This document shows positions 1 through 6,627 of a DNA stretch of 7,998 nucleotides, one piece after another; within the stretch, counting starts at the first letter, position 1, and each line of letters begins with the position of its first letter. Made by a program: the position numbers and the translations under genes. The notes under the pieces were generated by a model, which was not told the origin of the DNA, did not search any database, and saw only the letters and a program-made list of their open reading frames with translations. This DNA comes from Candidatus Pelagibacter sp. (GTDB taxonomy: Bacteria > Pseudomonadota > Alphaproteobacteria > Pelagibacterales > Pelagibacteraceae): positions 1 through 7,998 of the forward strand of contig DTVC01000027.1 in NCBI GenBank assembly GCA_012963775.1, in the 5' to 3' direction.

Positions 1-1004
1 CATTCAGGAGACTTAAACACAAAACCCAAGTTTTTGTAAATACCGAGGGAGATCATTATAGAACTAGACTTACACATTCAATGGAGGTTTCACAAATTGC
101 TAGGACTCTTGCAAGATTTCTTGGCCTAAATGAAGATTTAAGCGAAACCCTAAGTTTGTCACATGATCTTGGTCACACGCCCTTTGGACACGCAGGGGAA
201 GAAGCTCTAAGTCAATGCATGGGAAAGCATGGAGGATTTGATCACAATATACAAACATTGAGAATAGTAACTTTGATAGAGAATAAATATTATGAATTTT
301 ATGGCTTAAATCTTACAATTGAAACATTAGATGGTTTGATTAAACATAATGGTCCAGTTAAAAACTTCACTGACTTTAAAAAAATTTTTAGAAAAGATCA
401 ATTTAGAAACAAAATAGTTTTCAATACATTTCCGTCATTAGAAGCTCAGGTTGCCGCTATTTCAGATGATATTGCCTATAATAATCATGATTTAGAAGAC
501 GGACTAAGAGCAGGTTTATTTTCATTTAAAAAAATTGTCTCAATGCCGCATGTATCTAAATTAATAAATAGACACGTTAAGAATATAAAAAATTTTAGAA
601 AAGAAATAATTATTAGTCAAATCGTAAGAGATCTCATTAATTTAATGGTTGTTGATGTTATAAATACAACTAATAAAAACTTAAAATTATGTAGTCCACA
701 ATCAATCAATGATATTTATAAACAAGATCGTTTGATAGTTGATTTTTCAGTTAAAATGAAAAAGATAGATAAGGAAATAAAAGAATTTTTAAAACGCAAT
801 ATGTATAATCACAAAAAAGTTATTACTAGTGCTAATAAAGGGAAAAGAGTAATAAATGATCTGTTTAAATACTTGTTAAAAAATCCTAAAAAATATATTA
901 GCGAGACTAAGTTCAAAAACGAGCATAAAGAACGAGTTATAGCTGATTTTGTAGCTGGTATGACCGACAGGTATGCAATTAATTTGCATAAGAAAATAAA
1001 ATGA
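1..1004 (+). CDS. dgt: dGTPase-like HD-domain triphosphohydrolase (5' partial)
   Basis: Likely deoxyguanosinetriphosphate triphosphohydrolase-like protein, a cytoplasmic HD-superfamily enzyme that removes triphosphate from dNTPs. The reading frame is open to the left edge (first whole codon at 3). The residues before the Met at 81 match the family: KTQVF, then DHYRTRLTHS with the first metal-binding His at 75-77. The in-frame ATG at 81 is therefore internal and not the start. The HD pair is at 162-167 (SHDLGHTPFGHAGE), SDDIAYNNHDLEDGLRAG begins at 462, and the C-terminus has the family ADFVAGMTDRYAI signature. 333 residues are visible; family members of about 380-400 suggest some 50 N-terminal residues are missing. 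The TGA stop overlaps the argS ATG (ATGA). Family assignment is firm. The exact substrate of these dGTPase-like proteins is less sure, because many act on several dNTPs. Confidence 0.95.
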   Translation, partial: FRRLKHKTQVFVNTEGDHYRTRLTHSMEVSQIARTLARFLGLNEDLSETLSLSHDLGHTPFGHAGEEALSQCMGKHGGFDHNIQTLRIVTLIENKYYEFYGLNLTIETLDGLIKHNGPVKNFTDFKKIFRKDQFRNKIVFNTFPSLEAQVAAISDDIAYNNHDLEDGLRAGLFSFKKIVSMPHVSKLINRHVKNIKNFRKEIIISQIVRDLINLMVVDVINTTNKNLKLCSPQSINDIYKQDRLIVDFSVKMKKIDKEIKEFLKRNMYNHKKVITSANKGKRVINDLFKYLLKNPKKYISETKFKNEHKERVIADFVAGMTDRYAINLHKKIK

Positions 1005-2728
1005 ATTTATTATTACATTATCAAAAGAAAATATTTAATAGTTTAAAAAATTTAGAAAAGAAAAAGTTAATACAAATTTCTTTACAACTCAAAAGATTTA
1101 CTGTTGAGCTGCCACCAAAAAATCATAAGGCTGATATATCTTGTAATGCTGCAATGATTTTAGCAAAAGTTAATAAAACTTCACCTATTAAGTTGGGTGA
1201 AATTTTAAAAAAACATCTATTATCAAATTTTAAAGAATTTAAAAGCATTGAAATAGCTGGACCAGGTTTTTTAAATATTTGTTTTAATATTTCATTTTGG
1301 AGAGAATATTTAACTAAAATAATTAAGTTGGATTCTAAATACGGATCTAATGCAACTCTTAAAAAAAAATATAATATTGAATTTGTTTCTGCTAATCCCA
1401 CCGGACCTTTACACGTAGGTCATTGTCGTGGTGCTGTTTTGGGAGACGTACTATCCAACCTACTCAGTTTTAATGGCAATAAAGTAACAAAAGAATATTA
1501 TGTCAATGATTATGGCGAACAAATAAAAAGTTTTGTTTCTTCAGTTTATTATAGAATATTAGAAATTACTGAAAATAAAACTTTTCCAAATGACAAAAAC
1601 TTATATCCGGGAAATTATATAATCGATATTGCAAAAAGAATAATTAAAAGTAAAGCCATAAAAGATTTCACCAATCTTGAAAAAATATACAAGAGGCTGT
1701 ATTCAGAATCTTTAAAGCATTCTATGCAATTGATAAAAGGCAACTTAAATTTGTTGGGTGTAAAACATAATAATTTTGTTTACGAATCTAAATTGATTAA
1801 CAATAAAACGGTTTCAAAAGTAGTTAAAAAATTAAAAAAAGAAAATTACATCTATGAGGGTAAATTAGATATTCCCAAGGGTGAACAAACAAAAAATTGG
1901 AAGATAAGAAATCAATTATTATTCAAATCAACTTTATTTGGAGATGATACCGACAGAGCATTACAAAAAGCTGATGGAGCATGGACTTATTTTGCCGGAG
2001 ATATGGCGTATCATTCACATAAAATTTCTAGAAAATTTGATGTTTTAATAAATATTCTTGGTGCCGACCATGCTGGATATACCAAAAGAATTATATCAGC
2101 AACAAAAGCTATTTCTAAAAATAAAGTAAATTTAGTATGTAAAGTATCCCAATTAGTCAAATTATTTAAAAATGGAAAGCCTTTTAAAATGTCAAAAAGA
2201 AAAGGAGATTATATTACCGTTGAAGATTTGATCAAGGAAGTTGGTAAAGACTCAACCAGGTTTATGATGTTAAATAGAAGCAATGATGTTGAGCTAGATT
2301 TTGATTTCGAGAAAGTTACTGAAAAATCTAAAGATAATCCTGTGTTTTATGTGCAGTATGCTTATGCTCGTATTAATTCAATTTTTCGATTACTTAAATT
2401 AGATTTAAGAAGCAGAATTAAGTTGGATAATAAAAAATTTACTCTTAATCGATATGAAATTGAAATTTTAAAAAAAATTTCAGAATGGCCAAAATGTGTT
2501 GAATTATCATCCTCAAGACTTGAGCCACACAGAATACCGTTTTATCTTTATGAGCTTGTAACTTTATTTCATTCATATTGGAATTTGGGCAAAGATAATA
2601 AAGAATTTCGATTTGTTTCTAAACATAACAATATCAACAATTCCAGGTTAGTTGTTTTGCAGGCGCTATCAATTGTAATAAAAAATGGAATGTTAATTTT
2701 AGGAGTTTCCGCTCCTAGTAGTATGTGA
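1001..2728 (+). CDS. argS: Arginyl-tRNA synthetase
   Basis: Class Ia aminoacyl-tRNA synthetase that charges tRNA-Arg with arginine using ATP in the cytoplasm. The protein has 575 residues, full length for the family. An N-terminal Add-1 tRNA-binding domain (about 1-95, ending in EIAGPGFLN) precedes the catalytic core. The HIGH-type motif is HVGH at residues 138-141, inside SANPTGPLHVGHCRGAVLGD. The NILGADHAGY segment lies near 351-360 and the KMSKS loop is KMSKR at 396-400. The DALR-type helical anticodon-binding domain follows from about 445, with YVQYAYARI, EPHRIPFYLYEL and the terminal LGVSAPSSM. The family usually has AHARI where this protein has AYARI. The start is the ATG overlapping the dgt stop by 4 bp, which suggests translational coupling. 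No clear Shine-Dalgarno sequence is seen. Confidence 0.98.
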   Translation: MNLLLHYQKKIFNSLKNLEKKKLIQISLQLKRFTVELPPKNHKADISCNAAMILAKVNKTSPIKLGEILKKHLLSNFKEFKSIEIAGPGFLNICFNISFWREYLTKIIKLDSKYGSNATLKKKYNIEFVSANPTGPLHVGHCRGAVLGDVLSNLLSFNGNKVTKEYYVNDYGEQIKSFVSSVYYRILEITENKTFPNDKNLYPGNYIIDIAKRIIKSKAIKDFTNLEKIYKRLYSESLKHSMQLIKGNLNLLGVKHNNFVYESKLINNKTVSKVVKKLKKENYIYEGKLDIPKGEQTKNWKIRNQLLFKSTLFGDDTDRALQKADGAWTYFAGDMAYHSHKISRKFDVLINILGADHAGYTKRIISATKAISKNKVNLVCKVSQLVKLFKNGKPFKMSKRKGDYITVEDLIKEVGKDSTRFMMLNRSNDVELDFDFEKVTEKSKDNPVFYVQYAYARINSIFRLLKLDLRSRIKLDNKKFTLNRYEIEILKKISEWPKCVELSSSRLEPHRIPFYLYELVTLFHSYWNLGKDNKEFRFVSKHNNINNSRLVVLQALSIVIKNGMLILGVSAPSSM

Positions 2729-3000
2729 TGTACAAGAGAATTAAAAATGCATTTTTCTTGATAATTTTTTTTACTTTTATTTTTTTAATATCGAAATATT
2801 ATTTTTCAGAACAAAATATAGTATTTACTAATCAATCGAGATCATCTTATGAAACGTCATTAGACAATGATAAAAATAATTTGCCAGTCTTAAAAAATGA
2901 TACAAATAATACATTTATTTATGTAAGTGATTTAGAGAATTTTAAAAATAAGAGAAAAAAAAGATTTTGGGAAAAATTAATATCTAATAGCAATGAATAG
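2728..3000 (+). CDS. Small single-pass membrane protein of unknown function
   Basis: A 90-residue protein I cannot assign to a family. It has a short basic N-terminus (YKRIKN), one hydrophobic segment at about residues 8-22 and no signal-peptidase site I can see. The tail is polar, rich in Asn, Asp and Ser, and ends in a basic patch with an aromatic pair (residues 73-83, KNKRKKRFWEK). By the positive-inside rule the tail would be periplasmic. Many alphaproteobacteria carry a SPOR-domain, peptidoglycan-binding membrane protein between argS and nagZ. This gene has that position and topology but is too short for a SPOR domain and shows none. The ATG at 2728 shares one base with the argS stop; a GTG at 2725 would add one residue. 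The end overlaps nagZ by 8 bp. Overlap with real genes on both sides in one operon supports it being expressed. Confidence 0.75.
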   Translation: MYKRIKNAFFLIIFFTFIFLISKYYFSEQNIVFTNQSRSSYETSLDNDKNNLPVLKNDTNNTFIYVSDLENFKNKRKKRFWEKLISNSNE

Positions 3001-3940
3001 AAAAGCAGTAATTTTTGGGATAAAGGGTTATCGGTTAACAAACAAAGAAAAGAAATTTTTTAAAAAAGTGAAACCATGGGGAATTATATTATTCTCAAGA
3101 AATATAAAAAATATCACTCAATTAAAAATTTTAATATACGAAATTAAAAAAGTCTTACATGACAAAAAGTATCCAATATTAATAGATCAAGAAGGTGGGA
3201 GAGTTTCTAGATTAAATAAAATTATTAATCTGAGTTTTTTTTCGCAAGAATTTTTTGGTAGACTGTACAATAAAGACAAAAAACTATTTTATAAAGTTTA
3301 TAAAATCTACATAGATAAAGTGTGTGAGATATTTAAAAAAGTGGGAATAAACATCAATACCGTTCCTGTTCTTGATGTAATAAGAAAAAATACTCACAAT
3401 GTTATTGGTAATCGATCATTTTCACAAAATTCCGAAAATGTAGCAAAGCTCGGTAATGTGTGTATAAATTTATATAAAAAAAATAACATAGCGACTGTCA
3501 TTAAACACATCCCTGGCCATGGCCTGTCAAAATGTGACAGTCATTATAAAACGCCAATAATTAAAACTAATAAAAAAGAACTTATGAGAAAAGATTTTAA
3601 ACCTTTTAGAAGATGTAAGTCCCTTTTTGCCATGACCGCACATGCGGTTTATTCAATATATGATCTTGTTAATACGGCAACACACTCGAAAATTATTATT
3701 AAGAAAGTCATACGTAATCATATTTATTTCAAAGGTCTTTTAATTTCTGATGATATATCTATGAAATCATTAAAATATAAATTGGAAGAAAATGCGACTA
3801 AGGCTATACAGGCGGGTTGCAATTTAATACTTCATTGTAACGGTAATATGAGTGAAATGTCTAAATTATCAAAAGTTATACCCAATATTGATAATTTCAC
3901 TCAAAAAAAAACATCGCATTTCTATAAATTTTTAGGATAA
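2993..3940 (+). CDS. nagZ: Beta-N-acetylhexosaminidase, glycoside hydrolase family 3 (NagZ)
   Basis: Cytoplasmic enzyme that removes N-acetylglucosamine from anhydro-muropeptides during peptidoglycan recycling. It has 315 residues and consists only of the single-domain GH3 barrel, as expected for NagZ. Visible motifs are IDQEGGRVSRL (residues 64-74), NVIGNRSFS (137-144), KHIPGHG (171-177), DSH (182-184) and ISDDISM (251-257). From family knowledge, the Asp-His dyad in DSH is the general acid/base and the first Asp of SDD (residue 253) is the nucleophile; both are present, so the enzyme looks active. The ATG lies inside the end of the preceding membrane-protein gene (8-bp overlap) with no Shine-Dalgarno sequence, so coupled translation is likely. 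scpA follows after 10 bp. The C-terminal stretch after residue 285 is short and lysine-rich. Confidence 0.95.
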   Translation: MNRKAVIFGIKGYRLTNKEKKFFKKVKPWGIILFSRNIKNITQLKILIYEIKKVLHDKKYPILIDQEGGRVSRLNKIINLSFFSQEFFGRLYNKDKKLFYKVYKIYIDKVCEIFKKVGININTVPVLDVIRKNTHNVIGNRSFSQNSENVAKLGNVCINLYKKNNIATVIKHIPGHGLSKCDSHYKTPIIKTNKKELMRKDFKPFRRCKSLFAMTAHAVYSIYDLVNTATHSKIIIKKVIRNHIYFKGLLISDDISMKSLKYKLEENATKAIQAGCNLILHCNGNMSEMSKLSKVIPNIDNFTQKKTSHFYKFLG

Positions 3941-3950
3941 AGTTGTTTTT

Positions 3951-4703
3951 ATGCAATTTGAAGGAAAAGAAACGTTAAAAATTGATATTGATAACTATTC
4001 AGGTCCACTAGAAGTTTTATTAGATCTAGCTAAAGCTCAAAAAGTTGATCTAGCAAATATTTCCATTACTCAACTAGCTGACCAATTTATAGAATTTATT
4101 AATAGTGTAAAAAAAATTAATTTAACACTGGCTTCTGAATATCTTCTTATGGCTACATGGTTGGCTTATTTAAAGTCAAAGCTTTTGCTACCAGAAGATG
4201 ATGAGGATGATTTTAAGGCGAGTGAAGTGGCGGAAAAGTTAAAATTGCAATTAAAAAAATTAGAGTTGATAAGATTATTTTCTGATCAATTATTAAAAAA
4301 AAAAAGACTTGGAATAGATGTGTATATGCGAGGAATGACTGGAGGCATTAGAACTACAAGAAACTCTAAATATGCTGTTTCCTTGTATGAATTATTAAAA
4401 TCCTACTCTAACCATATAATGAGGAGAAATTTTTTATCTATAAATATATCAAAATTACCAGTTTGTACTACTGAACAAGGCGTAAAAATAATAAAATCAA
4501 GTATAAAAAAATTGAATGATTGGTGCGATATTTCAGAGCTAATTCCTTCGCGATTTAAAAAGAACAATAAACTTAAAAAGACTGGTTTATGTGGACTTTT
4601 TTCAGCATCACTTGAACTTACTAGAGAAGGGCTAATTAGTATTATGCAAAAAAAAAATTTTGAAAGATTATTAATTAAGGAAAACAATAATGAAAAAAGA
4701 TGA
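3951..4703 (+). CDS. scpA: Segregation and condensation protein A
   Basis: Kleisin subunit of the bacterial SMC-ScpAB condensin, which compacts and helps segregate the chromosome. The 250-residue protein opens with the ScpA signature YSGPLEVLLDLAKAQKVDLANISITQLADQF (from about residue 17). It continues with the helical SEYLLMATWLAYLKSKLLLPEDDEDD region (about 64-89) that belongs to the N-terminal SMC-binding part, and ends in a C-terminal winged-helix-like region (LFSASLELTREGLISIMQ). Start is the ATG at 3951, 10 bp after nagZ, with a weak AGGA further upstream. The 3' end overlaps scpB by 14 bp. A run of 11 A residues at 4295-4305 encodes part of LLKKKR and is a potential slippage site, but the frame is intact on both sides. 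Confidence 0.95.
   Translation: MQFEGKETLKIDIDNYSGPLEVLLDLAKAQKVDLANISITQLADQFIEFINSVKKINLTLASEYLLMATWLAYLKSKLLLPEDDEDDFKASEVAEKLKLQLKKLELIRLFSDQLLKKKRLGIDVYMRGMTGGIRTTRNSKYAVSLYELLKSYSNHIMRRNFLSINISKLPVCTTEQGVKIIKSSIKKLNDWCDISELIPSRFKKNNKLKKTGLCGLFSASLELTREGLISIMQKKNFERLLIKENNNEKR
4677..4681 (+). promoter_or_regulatory. Shine-Dalgarno sequence for scpB
   Basis: AAGGA lies 8 nt before the scpB ATG at 4690, inside the scpA coding end. It supports this start and is one of only two clear Shine-Dalgarno sequences in the window. Confidence 0.6.
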
Positions 4704-5376
4704 TGTAAAAATTTTAAAATTTCCTAATATTACATCTAATCTAGAAAGACAAGTAGAGGCAATTTTATTTGCCGCCGAGGAACCGTTAGATGAAGAAAGT
4801 ATTCAAGAAAAACTAAAAACAAAAACAAATATTTCAAAAATTTTAAATTCTTTAGAAAGGCAATACCAAAACAGAGGAATAAATTTAATTTGCATTACAA
4901 AAAAATGGTCATTTCGTACCGCATCAGATCTTTCAAAATTTATGAGTATCCAAACGTACGCCAAAAAACAATTATCAAAAGCCGCGATCGAAACTCTAGC
5001 AATTATTGTATATCATCAACCTGTTACTAGATCTGAAATAGAAGAAATTCGCGGCGTATCGTTTGCCTCGGGAACTTTAGAAATATTATTAGAACTAAAT
5101 TGGGTAAGATCATCAGGTCGAAAAAATGTTCCAGGTAAACCTATTCAATATGTTACGACAGATGATTTTTTGAGCCATTTTAATTTACAAAAGTTATCAG
5201 ACTTACCAAACATAGAAGAACTTACATCAACGGGATTGATAGATAGCTCGAATGTAGATTCGTCAATATTTGGAAGTGGTAAATTTTATAAGGAGCAAAA
5301 AGATGAAAAAAAAGAGAATATTTATTCAAATATAGATGATATGTTGAAACGGTCTCTTAAATCTAATGAAGAATAA
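4690..5376 (+). CDS. scpB: Segregation and condensation protein B
   Basis: Winged-helix (kite) partner that binds ScpA in the SMC condensin complex. The 228-residue protein has two winged-helix domains. The first runs from LERQVEAILFAAEEPLDEESIQEKL (about 18-42) to SFRTASDLSKFM. The second contains the strong ScpB signature SKAAIETLAIIVYHQPVTRSEIEEIRGVSFASGTLEILLELNWVRSSGRKNVPGKPIQYVTT (about 96-157), followed by LSDLPNIEEL. The last 50 or so residues are acidic, Ser/Asn/Lys-rich and look disordered. It overlaps scpA by 14 bp, the usual coupling for a stoichiometric pair. It is the last gene before a 43-bp gap that contains the tat promoter. No hairpin terminator is visible after it. Confidence 0.97.
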   Translation: MKKDDVKILKFPNITSNLERQVEAILFAAEEPLDEESIQEKLKTKTNISKILNSLERQYQNRGINLICITKKWSFRTASDLSKFMSIQTYAKKQLSKAAIETLAIIVYHQPVTRSEIEEIRGVSFASGTLEILLELNWVRSSGRKNVPGKPIQYVTTDDFLSHFNLQKLSDLPNIEELTSTGLIDSSNVDSSIFGSGKFYKEQKDEKKENIYSNIDDMLKRSLKSNEE

Positions 5377-5385
5377 AAGATACCT

Positions 5386-5413
5386 TTGATAAATTAATAA
5401 AAATGTATATAAT
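5386..5413 (+). promoter_or_regulatory. Sigma70-type promoter for tatABC-serS
   Basis: TTGATA at 5386-5391 (four of six bases match TTGACA) and a perfect TATAAT at 5408-5413 are separated by 16 bp. Standard -10 geometry puts +1 at about 5420, the A of the tatA ATG, so the transcript would have little or no leader. AT-rich DNA makes chance TATAAT boxes common, but this one has a well-placed -35 and sits in the only gap between scpB and tatA. Confidence 0.65.
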
Positions 5414-5419
5414 TTACAT

Positions 5420-5626
5420 ATGAGTATAGGTTTTTGGCAAATTGCAATCGTTGTTGTGTTAGTCGTTCTTCTTTTTGGAAGAGGCAAGATTTCTGATTTA
5501 ATGGGAGATGTTGCAAAGGGCATCAAAAGTTTTAAAAAGGGGATGAAAGATCCAACTCAAGATCAGACAGAATCTGTATCATCAAAAGATAAATCTAACG
5601 AAGATCCAAATTCAGATAAAAAATAA
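5420..5626 (+). CDS. tatA: Sec-independent (Tat) translocase subunit TatA
   Basis: Pore-forming or membrane-weakening subunit of the twin-arginine translocase, which exports folded proteins across the inner membrane. The 68-residue protein has one N-terminal membrane segment (about residues 5-18, [15 protein letters not shown]). Next come the FG hinge and an amphipathic helix [25 protein letters not shown], close to alphaproteobacterial TatA sequences. The polar tail is rich in Asp, Ser and Lys. Where many TatA proteins have KLP or KIP after the hinge, this one has KIS. It is the first gene of the tat cluster. There is no Shine-Dalgarno sequence, and the -10 box ends only 6 nt before the ATG. 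Confidence 0.96.
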   Translation: MSIGFWQIAIVVVLVVLLFGRGKISDLMGDVAKGIKSFKKGMKDPTQDQTESVSSKDKSNEDPNSDKK

Positions 5627-5633
5627 TTTTTAA

Positions 5634-5870
5634 ATGCCACAAATTGGATGGTTCGAAATACTAATTATTGTGGTTTTGGCTATATTAATTATTGGTCCAA
5701 AAGATTTTCCAATTATGTTAAAAAAAATAGGATCATGGATAGGATCGTTTAAAAATTATTTTAATGAATTCCAAAAAGATATAACAGAAGTAGAGAATAC
5801 TATTGAAGATGAAATTTCTTCTGTAAAAAATTTATCTAATGTAGCAGATAAAAATAAAAAAGATGAATGA
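5634..5870 (+). CDS. tatB: Sec-independent (Tat) translocase subunit TatB
   Basis: TatB partners TatC in the twin-arginine signal-peptide receptor. The 78-residue protein begins PQIGWFEILIIVVLAILIIGPKDFP, with the TatB-type GPKDFP hinge after the membrane segment, where TatA has FGRGK. An amphipathic helix follows (KKIGSWIGSFKNYFNEFQKDITEVENTIEDEI). E. coli TatB is about 171 residues, so the variable C-terminal tail is much reduced here. The ATG is 7 nt after tatA with no Shine-Dalgarno sequence; the 3' end overlaps tatC by 8 bp. Having separate TatA and TatB fits the three-component Tat system of proteobacteria. Confidence 0.94.
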   Translation: MPQIGWFEILIIVVLAILIIGPKDFPIMLKKIGSWIGSFKNYFNEFQKDITEVENTIEDEISSVKNLSNVADKNKKDE

Positions 5871-6627
5871 TGAGAAAGTTAAACAATCGAGTTTTGTTGA
5901 ACATCTTACCGAATTAAGATCAAGACTTGTAAAATGTATCATTTATTTATTTATTATTTTCGTTATATGTTATTTTTTTTCAGAAAATATTTATAGTTTT
6001 TTAGTAGCTCCATACGCTGAAGCGGTAAAGGACGATGAAATTAATAGAAGAATGATTTTTACTGCTTTGCACGAAACATTCATAACATATTTAAAAGTTG
6101 CTTTTTTTGCCGCAATGTTTATTACAAGTCCTATAATTTTAACTCAAATCTGGAAATTTGTAGCTCCAGGCTTATACAAAAATGAAAAAAGGGCTTTATT
6201 ACCTTATTTAATAGCTTCACCTACTTTATTTTTATTGGGTGGTATGTTGGTTTATTATTTGATTATGCCCCTAGCTATTAAATTCTTTTTAAGTTTCGAA
6301 ACTTCTGCGCATATTAGTAGTCTACCTATACAATTAGAAGCAAAAGTTAATGAGTATTTGTCTTTAATTATGAGACTTATTTTTGCTTTTGGAATTAGTT
6401 TTCAATTACCAATATTATTAAGTCTTTTAGCTAGAGTGGGTTTTATTGATTCGCAATATTTAAAAAAAAGAAGAAAATATGTAATAGTGATAATTTTTGC
6501 ACTAGCAGCTATATTAACTCCACCAGATCCAATCACACAAATTGGTCTGGGAATACCTTTGTTAATTCTTTATGAAATATCTATATTGTCAGTAAAAATT
6601 ATTGAGAAAAAGAAAAAAGATGCATAA
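5863..6627 (+). CDS. tatC: Sec-independent (Tat) translocase subunit TatC
   Basis: Polytopic core of the twin-arginine translocase; it recognises the RR signal peptide together with TatB. The 254-residue protein has six predicted membrane segments (near residues 24-40, 76-97, 112-137, 163-185, 204-219 and 224-245). Signature parts are FVEHLTELRSRL (Glu 17, equivalent to E. coli E15), PIILTQIWKFVAPGLYKNEKR (Glu 108, equivalent to E103) and AFGISFQLPILLSLL in segment 4. Gln 181 stands where E. coli has E170, a common variant. LAAILTPPDPITQ lies between segments 5 and 6. The ATG overlaps the end of tatB by 8 bp and the gene overlaps serS by 8 bp, so the cluster appears translationally coupled. 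Confidence 0.98.
   Translation: MNDEKVKQSSFVEHLTELRSRLVKCIIYLFIIFVICYFFSENIYSFLVAPYAEAVKDDEINRRMIFTALHETFITYLKVAFFAAMFITSPIILTQIWKFVAPGLYKNEKRALLPYLIASPTLFLLGGMLVYYLIMPLAIKFFLSFETSAHISSLPIQLEAKVNEYLSLIMRLIFAFGISFQLPILLSLLARVGFIDSQYLKKRRKYVIVIIFALAAILTPPDPITQIGLGIPLLILYEISILSVKIIEKKKKDA

Noticed and set aside
1123..1401. Open frame of 92 codons on the - strand inside argS
   Set aside because: It lies wholly within the well-conserved argS catalytic region, has no family resemblance and no promoter or ribosome site; it is a shadow of the coding strand.
2700..2717. Short inverted repeat TAGGAG/CTCCTA with a 6-nt loop just before the small membrane protein gene
   Set aside because: A 6-bp stem that lies in the conserved C-terminal codons of argS (LGVSAPS); no T-run for a terminator, and the AGGAG is too far from the next ATG to be its ribosome site.
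3493..3542. Inverted repeat GACTGTCA/TGACAGTC enclosing the palindrome GGCCATGGCC and an alternative 6-bp hairpin in nagZ
   Set aside because: It falls on the codons for the conserved KHIPGHG...DSH catalytic loop, so protein constraint explains the sequence; structure may be chance.
4403..4687. Open frame of 94 codons on the - strand inside scpA
   Set aside because: Hydrophobic-looking only because it reads Lys/Asn-rich codons in reverse; it is covered by scpA and has no independent support.
5326..5526. Open frame of 66 codons on the - strand across the scpB-tatA gap
   Set aside because: It covers the tat promoter and the conserved start of tatA; no initiation signals and no recognisable sequence.
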